In this document: positions 44,359 through 55,200 of the stretch, piece by piece
Layout: each line of letters opens with the position of its first letter
Position numbering within the stretch: position 1 is the stretch's first letter
Assembly: GCA_023213395.1 (NCBI GenBank)
Contig: CM041465.1
Coordinates: 163,563,741-163,627,740, forward strand
Source: Cycas panzhihuaensis
Taxonomy: Eukaryota > Cycadophyta
DNA: 64,000 nt
Direction: 5' to 3'
Made by a program: the position numbers and the translations under genes
The notes under the pieces: model-generated
What the model was told of the DNA's origin: nothing
The model's database searches: none
The model's input: the letters and a program-made list of their open reading frames with translations, nothing else

Positions 44359-45917
44359 ATGATAATATCTATCCATGCTTTAGTAGGGATTGCAACTCCA
44401 CAAACCTTGAAGATTATGATATACATCAAGAAAAAAAAGGTAGTAATCTTAATTAATTCAGGGAGCATACATAATTTTATCAATAAAAAACTTACAGAAG
44501 AATTAAATTATTTTCCTTATTTGGTTAAGAATTTTCAAGTTATGGTTGCTAATGGTGGTACATTAGCCTATGGAGGTAAATGTTATAGTATTAAAATGAC
44601 TATGGGGGATTACTAATTAGCTTCCTAAATGTATATCATTCTAATGGGAGGAATTGATGTGGTTTTGGGACTATAACGGATAAAAACATTAAGTACTTTT
44701 CAACTTAACTTGGAGGAATTGTTCATTCGTTTTAACTCAAGAGGGCAATAGTACCAATTCAATGGAATTATCCCACCTCTATCACAAGTCATTAGTTCAC
44801 ATAGGATGAATAAGCTTCCAAGAAAAGGAGGAATATGACTTATAGCTAGATGTTATGCATTATAAGGGCATGAGTTAGTAGTAAAGGAAGATCTTCATAA
44901 GGACGATAACCTAATACCTAAATTGCAAGAAGTGTTAGTTAGACATAGCAAGGTTTTCAAAGACATTCCTAAGGGGCTTCCTCTAGAAAGGGAATAAGAT
45001 CATGCTAGTGAACTCATTACTAGCAGAAATCCACCTAGCATCTAACCTTATAGATATCCTTATCAACAAAAAAATGAAATTAAAAAATTTGTACATGAAC
45101 TTCTTAAAGATGAGGCCATTAAGAAAAGTAAAAGCACATTTTCAACACTAGTAATATTGGTAAAAACGAATGATGGATCCTTTCATATGTGTGTGGATTA
45201 TCGAGAATTAAATAAAATTACTATTAAATATAAATTCCCCATACCAGTGATTGATGAGTTGTTAGATGAATTGAATGGAAGAACCCTTTTCACCACCATA
45301 CATTTAAAATTTGGATATCACCAAATTAGAATCAAGGCTGTCGATGCTTGCAAAACAACTTTTCACACCCATGAAGACCACTATGAATTCCTAGTCATGC
45401 CTTTTGGCTTAACCAATGCACCAACCACATTCGGAGGGCTTATGAATAAAATCTTTCAACTTTATCTAAGGAAGCTTATCTTAGTATTCTTTGACGACAT
45501 CTTACTATATAGCCAAATAAAGGAAGAGCATCTTTAACATGTTGATAAGGCTTTGTAATTATTAGAAGATAATAAACTCTTTGCAAACAAATCAAAATAT
45601 AACTTTGGAAGGTATGAACTGGAGTACTTAGGGCATGCCATCTCACAAGAAGCAGTCAAGGTCGATCCAAGGAAGATTAAATCCATAGTAAATTAGCCAC
45701 ATCCCAAAAACATCAAAGGGCTACATGGATTCCTGGGTTTAATAGGGTACTACCAAAAATTTGTTAAAGGGTATGCCAAGATTATAGCACCCTTGAAACA
45801 ATTATTAAAGATGGATTCATTCATATAGATTGATGTTGCTACTGAAGCATTTAAGAGCCAAAAGGTATCCATGACTACCACACCAATTTCAGTAACTCTT
45901 AACTTCACTAAAACATT
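44359..45917 (+). pseudogene. pol: Gypsy-B protease, reverse transcriptase and start of RNase H
   Basis: The protease core reads VVILINSGSIHNFIN; the catalytic Asp of DSG is now Asn, a G-to-A step. Reverse transcriptase follows with FHMCVDYRELNKIT, FLVMPFGLTNAPTTF, the active site LVFFDDILLYS near 45480, and YLGHAISQEAVKVDP. FLGLIGYYQKFVKGYAKI marks the RNase H connection. The frame is interrupted by TAA/TAG stops and is cut at 45917 by Gypsy-E; RNase H continues at 52314. The product would copy the element RNA. Confidence 0.87.
45913..45917 (+). other. Target-site duplication of Gypsy-E, left copy
   Basis: ACATT, identical to 52314-52318. Confidence 0.92.
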
Positions 45918-46291
45918 TGTTACATAACTTATCCGACTAAGTTATGTAAACCACTATGGAACTTTGTGCATGTGCCATCTAGTGGGCCAATAGTATGCAT
46001 GGGTACTATCGTCTAATAGAATGTAAGGCCGCTTAGGCCACCAATAGGATTACATGTATAAGACCCTATTTTGTCTATATAAGGGTCATAAATTATAAAT
46101 GATGGTTATCTTGATAGAACATTTTTATAAAAATTGTGTTGCGGTACTTTCTATCTTTTGGTGATCATTTAATGCTCTGGCATTCCTGTGAAACTCTTGG
46201 TTAGCTTGTTTACTTTGTTGGATAAGAAGATGCTACTGTAATTGTTAAATTCTCTGCTATCTCAAGAGTATTGGCAAGAAGAAACATCTCA
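45918..46291 (+). repeat. Gypsy-E 5' LTR (374 bp)
   Basis: TGTTACATAACTTATCC to GAAACATCTCA. The first 30 bases contain the inverted pair ACATAACTTA and TAAGTTATGT. A TATA-like CTATATAAGG lies at about 46074. Confidence 0.95.
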
Positions 46292-46293
46292 AG

Positions 46294-46305
46294 TGGTATC
46301 AGAGC
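46294..46305 (+). other. Primer-binding site of Gypsy-E
   Basis: TGGTATCAGAGC, a perfect plant Met-tRNA site, two bases after the LTR. Confidence 0.93.
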
Positions 46306-47413
46306 TACGTCGCGATCGTGGGAGGCTACCCAAAAGTCCAGAATTTTTTTTCTTTCCCTGTTAGATCAAGTACTCTCTCTACCCTAGTAGAGATCAAGGA
46401 AAGACCTTTACTTAGTACTCTGTCCATGGAGATTGAGGAATCAGACGGATCCAAGAGTTGGGAGAAAGGGGAAATTCATTCCCCAGGTAACTCTAGTACT
46501 TTATCCTTTATCTTTTATATGGTTTTAATTTCATTCCTATTTTTTGATTCTGGCATTGAATTATATCTTAAGGGTAGATAACATCACTGGGCAGTTACTT
46601 TTTTCTCCCTCCCACCTCCTTTCCTGGGTATCAAAGGATCTTCGTTCTGGATAAGCGCATAGTGGCCCTCCTTCCCTTTGCGTGAAGGGCTGGAGTATCA
46701 CTCCTAAGCCAAGCCCTAGACAGAACCTGGCTACGATAGTGTGCCTCCATGTACCTTTAGGTATATAGGAAGGACTCCACCTTCAGGTCCTAATCCTTTT
46801 CTAGCATAGGAAACTATCGACTGTTGAAGTCTTATAGTGCAGTGGTTAGCGGTTAGCACCACAAAGTTACCTACCCTGAATCTCTACAGTTTATTCGCAG
46901 GCCTATAAGACCAAGCACACCTTGTCTAGTGGTTGGTAGGATACTTTGGTTAACACTGTAAGCCATCTCACAATTAAAAAAAAAAAAAAGAAAGGAAAGA
47001 AAAAAAAAAAAGGGAAAAAAAAGAAAGAGAAAAGAAAATTTACCCTTACAGGTATATACCTCATTTTGATCAGCACATCGTACTGGTAAATTTACACTAG
47101 GTTGGTATATACTATAAATTTTCATAATTTTTAGTACCTAGTCATCGGTGGGCCCCATGATCCCCCATCCCCCCTTTACACTTCACATGCCCCATTTGAA
47201 CAAGCTTTTTGCATTGTTGAAAGAACTTGATATCTTGTTTATATAACTTTCTTTGGGGTCAACGGGCTATAGACATCCCATAATCTACCTATTCACCCCC
47301 CTCTCTTTCCCTTAATAACTCTCTTTTTCTTACGTCTCGTTCTTTCTTGATCTTTCCCACTTCATTCATTCCCCTTCTTTCTACTTATTCCCACCTCTTT
47401 ACATCCTTTCTCC
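46306..47413 (+). other. Gypsy-E leader with conserved block and purine tract
   Basis: No gene. Positions 46650-46960 resemble the Gypsy-B leader. From 46974 to 47040 there is an almost uninterrupted purine tract of A runs with G (AAAGAAAGGAAAGAAAA-like), a likely slippage product. Confidence 0.6.
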
Positions 47414-48450
47414 ATGGCTCCTCAAAATAATAGTGATAAAATCTCAACATTGGAGACTGAAGTCAACATAATTCATAAAAAAATAGAGGATCTTGGCCAC
47501 ATACGCGAGGAGGTTAAAATCGAAGTAGCTACCATGCACACAGAATTTAGCTCAAAATTGTAAAACCTAGCATCTCATGATGATGTCCAAGATGTAATTA
47601 AGAGGTTGAACAACTTCTCTCCTCCACCACCAGTTAGCCCTACACATCAACAAATCGTGCCTCTGCCTCCACGTCAGCAACAACCATTTCATCATAAGAT
47701 TAACATATCCACATTTGATCTAGATCTCAATAGGGATAGTGCATGAAGTTGGATTAGCAAACTAGAGTCTTATTTTACACTCAACCTAATGTCAATGAAT
47801 GAGCAACTTACATTTGCTTCTATTCACTTAGATGGGAAGGCACATCATTGGTTCCGATGGTGGAAACGAGAGTACCCCTCCAGCTAGTCTTGGGTGCACT
47901 CCTCTACCTATTTTTTCGAGCAATATGAAGACACTTGGAGTTAATCTTTTTTTACATAGCTAACATGTTTGAAGCAAGTATCCTCTGTCGAAGTTTACAC
48001 AGATGAGTTCCAATCTTTATGTAATCAGGTTAATCAACAACTTGATAAACAGACAGAGATAGATATGTATGTGTCCAGACTTAAAGAACGTATCCAAATG
48101 CTCTTGAAGACAGTCTCCCTATCCACTCTAAAGGATGTAATTACTATGGCTAAAGCAATAGAAATAGAATTTGTTGCAGAAAGACCTCCTCCATTCAGAT
48201 GAGACTCCACGTGGTTTTCATGATCCCAACAAGTTGATACGACCTAGTCCCAGAGACCATGATCATGCCCATGACTAGAGGACACCCCAACTACATCTCT
48301 TGAGCAGTGCACAAAGGAATCATTATTGAAGTCCATTCACATCACACTCCTACAGAGGTATAACGTTGTTGAGAAGCTAGTCTATGTATGCAATGTTCTA
48401 AAAAATAGACCACTGGTCACAATAGAATCTGTAAAGCTAGGAAGATGGTC
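47414..48450 (+). pseudogene. gag: Gypsy-E Gag
   Basis: It starts at the ATG at 47414 with MAPQNNSDKISTLETEVNII and a short coiled-coil-like segment. The capsid domain reads KINISTFDLDLNRDSA, WISKLESYFTLNLMSM, ASIHLDGKAHHWFRWWKREY and VEVYTDEFQSLCNQVN, the standard chromoviral Gag. Stops at several Trp and Gln positions and a frameshift near 48200 break it. The zinc knuckle region near 48380-48430 is barely readable. It would form the particle. Confidence 0.85.
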
Positions 48451-49220
48451 TTCACAATTGACCTAGACTTACCCTTAGATGATGACCCTGAGACTGAGCA
48501 TGAATATGATGATGAACCCCAAGACCACCTTGCTGATAAGTTACCCTCAAACCCTGAGCCTAAAATTTCCTTATCCATGGTTACCTCCATTGCATGTCCT
48601 GAACCACTTCAAGTCAAAGGAATACTTAGGAAAACTCTAATTATCATTTTGATCGACGATGGTATGTCATTAAATTTCATCGACATCTCCATTGCTCGGT
48701 AATTAAATCTTTACATAGAAACTAAAACCGGCTTTACTTTCTCCTTACCTTATTATCACACACTCCATTGTATGGGAACAATAAAAAACCTCACGGTCCA
48801 CATTGGCTCATATACCCTTGTCTCTCATTTTTATGCTCTGTCCATAGGTGGGTCAGATGTAATTCTTAACGTATAATAGCTCTAGACTTTAAGGACTTAT
48901 AGCACCAATAACTCACCCATGACCCCCATTCATTATGTTCAAAGATCACATGGGATGCTCCTATAAACTTTATGGGATACAAGCCCCCCCAAACAAAGTA
49001 ATCTCACCCTCAAGAATGCGCTGCCAACTCAATGGTAACATCGGATACATCATTCATCTTAACCATATCCAGGCCCCCTCAGGTATCCACCCTGATATAC
49101 AACAAGTATTAGATCAATACCAATCTATATTTTCTCTGTTACTTATTAGCCCCCCACCTGATCGAGGCTTTTACCATACTATTGAGTTACAAAGTTTGCA
49201 CGACCTAATAAGCCTTTAAC
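48451..49220 (+). pseudogene. pol: Gypsy-E protease region
   Basis: An 85-codon stretch ends with VKGILRKTLIIILIDDGMSL and NFIDISIAR. The family has a LIDSGS..NFI active site, so DSG has become DDG. A later GGSDVILNV motif (about 48850) is the end of the fold. The sequence to 49220 is a broken linker with IHPDIQQVLDQYQSIFS, the conserved lead-in to reverse transcriptase. Confidence 0.75.
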
Positions 49221-49234
49221 TAAATAGAAATTCC

Positions 49235-50470
49235 TATTTCCAAAAAAATAAAATGGAAAAAATCATACGGGAATTGTTGGATATGGGTATCATCCAACCT
49301 AGTAAAAGCCCGTATGCGGCACCCATCGTCTTAGTTCACAAGAAGGATGGCTCTTTCTGACTTTGTGTTGACTATCATGCGCTCAATAAAATCACCATAA
49401 AAAATAAGTTTCCCATGCCACGAATCGATGACATGTTAGATGAAATCCATAGTGCTACAATTTTCACCAAGCTTGATTTATAGTCAGAATACTACCAAAT
49501 CCCCATCTTGCCAGAGGATCAACATACAATAGCTTTCTAAACCCACCATGGCAACTTTGAGTTCTAGGTCATGCCCTTTAGCCTATGTAATGCTCTGACC
49601 ATCTTTCAGGCCCTCGTGAACAAGATCTTTTCCTTATACTTACGAAAATTTATCATTGTCTTCTTCGATGATATTCTTATTTATAGCTCAAATATGTCGA
49701 CCCACATCCCACATCTAGAAATAGTCCTTCAAATCCTAGCTCAGAATAAACTGTATGCTATGCTCTCCAAATGTGAATTTGGGAAATCTAAATTACAATA
49801 CCTTGGGCATATTATATCATTTATAGGGGTTCGAGTGGATCCTAACAAAATATCTGTCATCACTAATTAGCCAACCCCAAAAACCCTGACCCAATTGCGA
49901 GATTTCCTAGGACTTATAGGATTTTATCGATAGTTCATTTGAAATTATGCCACCCTAACCACTCCCTTAACCCACTTACTTTGGAAGGATTCCTTCAAGT
50001 GGTCCTCCTCAACTAATGAGGCCTTCTTCCATTTAAAGGAGGTCATGATAACCACCCCAGTCTTAGCCTCCCCTGAATTTTCTTGGCCTTTCCAATTAGA
50101 ATATGATGCCTTTGGGTTTGGATTAGGTGCAGTCTTAATGCAAGACTTCTGCCCCATTACCTTCGAAAGTCAAAAGCTCAAAGATCATAAGTGTAGACTT
50201 TCTACCTATCAAAAAGAAATGCGGGCCATCCTCCATGCTGTTGACAAGTGGCGACAGTATCTACTTGGCTCTAAATTCACTATCCTCATTGATCATCATA
50301 GCCTTCATCGTTTACTAGATCAACCAGTCCTCTCATAAGAGTAGGCAAAATGGGTCAGCCACCTCCAAGCTTTTGATTATACAATCACATATAAAAAGGA
50401 GAAAGATAACATTATGGTAGATGCTCTCTCGTGGTTGCCTTCACCTACACTTGGCGATAACATCGGTCAT
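49235..50470 (+). pseudogene. pol: Gypsy-E reverse transcriptase and RNase H
   Basis: Motifs in order: [47 protein letters not shown] and the active site IVFFDDILIYSS near 49654. Then YLGHIISFIGVRVDP and RDFLGLIGFYR. RNase H reads FQLEYDAFGFGLGAVLMQD, then TYQKEMRAILHAVDKWRQYL, FTILIDHHSLHRLL and DNIMVDALS. Stops occur mostly at Trp, Gln and Arg codons. The FFDD site is intact. Confidence 0.88.
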
Positions 50471-50549
50471 ACTAAGGACCCTACCATTTATGCCATTTCC
50501 TCCCCACAACTGACATGGCTATAATTTTTAGCCATGGATAACCAAAACC

Positions 50550-51740
50550 AACATGATTTTATGCATTGGGCCAATAAGGTCTACACTCACAAGGATTGGT
50601 CCAACTATAATAATCTTCTCTTATACTAAAATCGCATATTCGTACATCCCCTCTCATCTTTTATCAGAATATCATTCTTCCCCTCTTGGTGGCTACTCTG
50701 GTTTTGATAAAACTTACCATAGGATTCATTCTGACTTCATTTGGTCAGAAATGAAATCCACCATCCTTACCTTTGTCTAAGAATGTGATACATTGCAAGG
50801 TAACGAAGTTGATACAAAACCTCAACCAGGCCTCCTTCAACCATTGCACATCTCATAAGGTAAATGGCAAGATATTGCTATGGACTTTATAACGGGCCTA
50901 CTACCATCTACTGGATCTGACTCCATTTTAGTAGTCATAGATTGGTTGACAAAATATGCCCACTTCTTGCCCCCCCACATAACCTATAAAGCCCCACACA
51001 TCGCTGACATCTGCATCTAAACAATATTTCATTTGCACAGTTTTCCATTCACCATTATATGCGATCGCGACCCAAAATTCACTAACTCCTTTTGGCAAGA
51101 GCTATTCCATGCATCAGGTATATCATTCAACATGAGTTTTGCATACCATCCACAGACTGATGGCCAATCTGAGGTCCTTAACAAAACTCTAGAGACCTAC
51201 TTATGTTGCTTTGCATATGACCACTAGTCTAAATAGATATCATGGCTAGCTCTAGCTGAGTATTGGTACAACTCCTCATACCATTCAGCCATTGGAATGT
51301 CTCCATTTTTGGCCCTCTACGGGTATCCCCCTTCGTCCCACCACACCTTAGCTACCAACCTCCACATGACAACAGTGTAATAAAAATTATAACATATGGA
51401 CCAAATTCTCCACACCCTTAAAACAAAACCTATCCATGGCCCAAAATCGAATGAAATAATTAGCAGACTGCCACCACTCTGATCACTCCTTCAATATTGG
51501 GGATCTGGAATTTCTTCATCTCCAACCTTATAAGCAACAATCCCTTCACCATCATAAGAACCACAAACTTAGCCCTCGATATTATAGCCCTTATAAAGTC
51601 CTTAAATATATTGGTGAAGTTGCATATGCTCTCGACCTTCCCCCCCACCATGAACATCCATAATGTTTTTCATGTCTTCTGTCTTCGGAAGTGTCTAAGC
51701 AAAACCCATACTCCACAGATAACCCTTCTAATTTTGGATG
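50550..51740 (+). pseudogene. pol: Gypsy-E integrase
   Basis: The zinc-binding region is damaged (EYHSSPLGGYSGFDKTYHRI keeps the H..P.GG..G..KT pattern near 50670). The core shows KWQDIAMDFITGLLPS, TIICDRDPKFTNSFW and YHPQTDGQSEVLNKTLETYL, so the three catalytic acids can all be placed. The C-terminal part has NIHNVFHVFCLRKCL, the conserved H.VFH.S.L stretch. Many stops and shifts. Confidence 0.82.
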
Positions 51741-51749
51741 AAGAGTAAA

Positions 51750-51929
51750 CCTTATCCGTACCTCCAAAACGTATCTTGGCTACCAGACAACGGTGTCTCC
51801 AGAATCAGTCTATTTCAAAATATTTGATATAGTGGATAGGCTACACCTCTGACGAAGCAACTTGGGAGTCTGATGAATTTGTCAAAAAGGACCCACATCT
51901 CACTTGCCTCGAGGACTTGGCATCTTAAA
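51750..51929 (+). pseudogene. Gypsy-E chromodomain
   Basis: The integrase C terminus carries PKRILATRQRCLQNQSISKY, then LI*WIGYTSDEATWESDEFV, the chromodomain pattern (IL..R......YL.KW.G.....TWE....). Chromodomains of chromoviruses bind modified histones and direct insertion to heterochromatin. One Trp/Gln-type stop interrupts it. Confidence 0.82.
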
Positions 51930-51939
51930 GGAGAGGACT
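51927..51939 (+). other. Polypurine tract of Gypsy-E
   Basis: AAAGGAGAGGACT directly before the 3' LTR. Confidence 0.8.
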
Positions 51940-52313
51940 TGTTACATAACTTATCCAACTAAGTTATGTAAACCACTATGAAACTTTGTGCATGTGCCAT
52001 CTCGCGGGCCAATAGTATGCATAGGCGCTGCTGTCCAATAGAATGTAAGGCCACTTAGGCCACCAATAAGATTACATATATAAGACCCTATTTTATCTAT
52101 ATAAGGGTCATAAATTATAAATGATGGTTATCTTGATAGAACATTTTTATAAAGATTGTGCTACAGTACTTTCTATCTTTTGGTGATCATTTAGTGCTCT
52201 AGTGTTCTTGTGAAACTCTTAGTTAGCTTGTTTCCTCTGTTGGATAAGAAGATGCTGCTGTGATTGTCAAATTCTCTGCTATCTCAAGAGTATTGGTGAG
52301 ACAAAACATCTCA
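51940..52313 (+). repeat. Gypsy-E 3' LTR (374 bp)
   Basis: Same length and ends as 45918-46291. Followed by ACATT. Confidence 0.95.
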
Positions 52314-52318
52314 ACATT
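52314..52318 (+). other. Target-site duplication of Gypsy-E, right copy
   Basis: ACATT, identical to 45913-45917. Confidence 0.92.
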
Positions 52319-53900
52319 CATCATTAAATGTGATGTCTTAGGACAAGGTATTGGAGCAGTCTTCATGCAAGAAGGGAGGCTCATAGCCTTCGAAAGTCAA
52401 AAATTGAAGTTCAGGGACCTAGTCAAGTCTACATATGAAAAAGAGATGATGGAAATCATACAAGCAATTAAAAAATGGAACTAATATTTACTCAAAACCT
52501 ATTTCAAAATAAAGACAGACCACGAAAGCTTGAAGTATTTCCTAGACCAAGGGGTCGCTTTTAAGGAACAGTAAAAATGGGTCTCTAAAATACAAGGTTT
52601 TGATTTTGAAATCAAATATAGAAAAGGGAAGGAAAATATAACAGTTGATGCTCTATCATGAAAGGAAGGAGATTCTATATTATATGTATTAACAACAATT
52701 AACCCTTTATGGATTGAGGAGGCAAAGGAAGTGTGGGAAAAGGATACCAAGATAAAGCAATTAATATAGGATCTACAGGTTAATCAAGATAGGCATAAAA
52801 ACTTTTCATGGGTAGCAAATGTCTTGTGGTACAAAAATAGAATATATGTTAGTCCTAATTCCAAGATTAAGGAGAAGATATTGTATGATATACACACCTC
52901 TCTAATAACATGCCATTTTAGATTCCTAAAGACTTACCAATAAATTAAGAAATCCTTCTTTTAGAATGGGATCAAGCAAGATACTAAAAGATGGGTTACA
53001 GCTTGCAAATTGTGCCAATGACAAAAGGGTGAAATGAGCAAGATGCCTAGTCTATTGCATCTACTCCCTATACCAAATCAAAGATGGAAGGAAATATCCA
53101 TAGATTTCATCACATGTTTACCAAAATCAGATGGGAGGGATGCCATCCTTGTAGTTATTGATAGATTAACAAAGTATGCTCATTTTTTTAGAATCTAATC
53201 TACTTATAAGGTAAAACAAATTGCTGGGATTTTCTTAAAAGAGATACATTAGCTCTATGGAATACCTAAGAAGATTTTTAGTGATAGAGACTCAAAGTTC
53301 ACAAGTATTTTCTGGATCAAACTCTTCCAAGCTTTAGGTATTAAGTTAACAATGAGCATAACATACCACCCACAAACAAATGGATAAAATAGAGGCAATT
53401 AATAAATGTTTGGAAGGATATCTCTGATGCTATATGTTAGATAAATAAAATCAATGGCATCATTAGCTTCTCATGGTAGAATGGTGGTATAATACTACTT
53501 ACCATATGGCAACAAAAATAACTCCCTTCTAAGCATTATATGGGTATGAACCACCATCTATTAAGAACTACGCCATAGAGAATTTTAGAGTTCAAATAGT
53601 GGAGGAGCATCTACAACAAACCACATAGACACTCAATATATTGAAGGAAAACCTTAACTTGGCTCAGAACTAAATGAAATAATAAGCAGATAAATGAAGA
53701 AGTGAATGAGAGTTTCAAGTAGGAGATTAGGTTTACTCGTGCTTTCAATCATATAAGCAAACTTCACTTAAAAGTAAACACAAGTTGGAGCCAAGCTTTT
53801 ATGGGCCTTATAAAATCCTTAAACGAGTGGGGGAAGTGGCTTATGCCTCGGAGTTACCCAAAATAACTAAAATCCATAATGTTTCTATGTATCTTATCTT
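52319..53900 (+). pseudogene. pol: Gypsy-B RNase H and integrase
   Basis: RNase H resumes in frame: FIIKCDVLGQGIGAVFMQEG, then TYEKEMMEIIQAIKKW and IKTDHESLKYFLDQ, followed by NITVDALS. Integrase has the damaged zinc region HFRFLKTYQ, then CKLC (about 53009), [28 protein letters not shown] and YHPQTNG. The frame breaks soon after this and is hard to follow from 53400 to 53900, where KIHNVS marks the C-terminal part. The reading is continuous across the Gypsy-E insertion, which confirms the nesting. Confidence 0.83.
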
Positions 53901-53979
53901 AAAAAGGTAATTAGACAGCAAGTGCAAGCACAAATAGAATTACTAATATTGGATAATGAAGGGAGGCTTCAACTAATAC

Positions 53980-54128
53980 TTGAATGAATTTTAGAGGAGA
54001 GAATTAGGTGTTTGCGTTCTCAACATATCAAAGAATATCTCATCAAATGGAAGCAGTTGCCACATAACAATTCAACTTGGGAAAGTGAGCAATTTGTTCA
54101 AGAGCATCTAGGACTAGTCAAGCTTTGA
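53980..54128 (+). pseudogene. Gypsy-B chromodomain
   Basis: ILEERIRCLRSQHIKEYLIK, then WKQLPHNNSTWESEQFVQEH: the chromodomain core with conserved Y, W and TWE. It lies at the very C terminus of Pol, just before the polypurine tract. Confidence 0.85.
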
Positions 54129-54143
54129 GGGAAAAGCCTTTCA

Positions 54144-54157
54144 AAAGGGGGGGAACT
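54144..54157 (+). other. Polypurine tract of Gypsy-B
   Basis: AAAAGGGGGGGAACT-like purine run directly before the 3' LTR. Confidence 0.8.
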
Positions 54158-54490
54158 TATTAAGAATCTAACCCTTATCTCTCTTCTTCTCAAATCTTAT
54201 ATTTCTATTCTTGTAATTATCCCATATTCATAAGTCCAAGAGATGGGCAATCTTAATATCCCTATATATATGTATGTAATGTAGAAGTGAGGATCATCTA
54301 AAAGTATTGTGATCTTTTATATTGGAGGTTTCCCCCTCGAAGAGGCCCATCAATACATGGATGCTTTTATACTCTTATATATAATTTTGGCTCTTGTGTT
54401 ACCATATGCTTTTATACTCTTATATGTAATTTTGGCTCTTGTGTTACCATGTGCAATTGGATTTCTCTCTTTTGATTCAGGTTCATTACA
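54158..54490 (+). repeat. Gypsy-B 3' LTR (333 bp) with internal 45-bp duplication
   Basis: Paired with 26737-27032. A 45-base unit beginning ATGCTTTTATACTCTTATAT occurs twice in tandem (about 54360-54404 and 54405-54449). The 5' LTR has it once, which explains the length difference. Confidence 0.92.
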
Positions 54491-55200
54491 GATCAAATCA
54501 TCAATATATAAAACAATGATTAGAATGGAATTATCTATAGTCATTATGTACAAGTTTAGATCATGAGGACTCTTTTGACTCCCATTTTCTTAACAGTACT
54601 TGTCAATCCTAGAGTACCATTCTCTAGGACTTACTCCAATCCATACAACACTTTCTTTAATTTATAGACCAAATATTCTTTCCCTAGAACTTCAAAATCC
54701 TCAAGTTGAGATAGATAGATTTCCTTGTTAATATATCCATTAAGAAATGATATTTTAACATCCATCTAATAAATTGGATACCCTTAATATGCAACTAAGG
54801 ATAGAACACTTATAATCATGTCTATCATAGCTAGTAGAGAAAAAGTTTTTTGGTACTCAATATCTTCTTTTTATGCATATCCCTTTACAACAAGTCTTGT
54901 CTTATACTTATTGATAGAATCATTAGTCTTGTACTTGGTCTTGAATACCCATTTTATTCTAATAAGCTCCTTATAATATGGTAACTTAACTAAATCCTAC
55001 ATTTGGTTCTTATCAAGAGCATCAACTTTAACTTCCATAGATTGAACCCAATTTTCATCATTAACTACTTCTATGATTGTATGAGGTTCACTATTTTATA
55101 TCACCTATGTTATTAATGCATAGTTTATTCTTGATTGCAACCTTATTATTCTTCTTTTAAAGTTGGTGTTAAGCATATCACCTATACTTTGACTTTGTAC
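54491..55200 (-). pseudogene. pol: Copia-D reverse transcriptase, N-terminal part up to the active site
   Basis: On the minus strand IRIKWVFKTKYKTNDSINKY is followed by KTRLVVKGYA, QMDVKISFLNGYI-like words (the Gln is a stop), VYKLKKVLYGLE and finally ILIIVLYIDDLI at 54526-54491. There Gypsy-B interrupts. The continuation is at 26736 downward. Many Gln codons are stops. Confidence 0.82.

Larger units (their letters stand above)
45918..52313 (+). mobile_element. Gypsy-E, complete Ty3/gypsy chromovirus nested in Gypsy-B
   Basis: Two 374-bp LTRs, a Met primer-binding site, gag, protease, reverse transcriptase, RNase H, integrase, chromodomain and a polypurine tract, 6.4 kb in total, with an exact ACATT duplication. 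By hand the LTRs differ at about 34 of 374 sites, mostly transitions. That is more than Gypsy-C, so Gypsy-E inserted earlier. Gag-Pol has many stops. Confidence 0.95.
26737..54490 (+). mobile_element. Gypsy-B, Ty3/gypsy chromovirus split by two later elements
   Basis: The LTRs at 26737-27032 and 54158-54490 flank a Gag-Pol that is interrupted by Gypsy-C (28493-43713) and Gypsy-E (45918-52313). Removing these leaves about 6.1 kb, a normal Gypsy length. The order gag, protease, reverse transcriptase, RNase H, integrase and chromodomain defines a chromovirus. The flanks AATCA (26732-26736) and GATCA (54491-54495) are a target-site duplication with one transition. The insertion lies within the reverse transcriptase of Copia-D. 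Confidence 0.9.

Noticed and set aside
46974-47040. Long A/G tract as a polypurine tract or poly(A) tail of an inserted non-LTR element
   Set aside because: It lies inside the Gypsy-E leader far from an LTR, no LINE or SINE body precedes it and no target duplication was seen. Simple slippage is enough.
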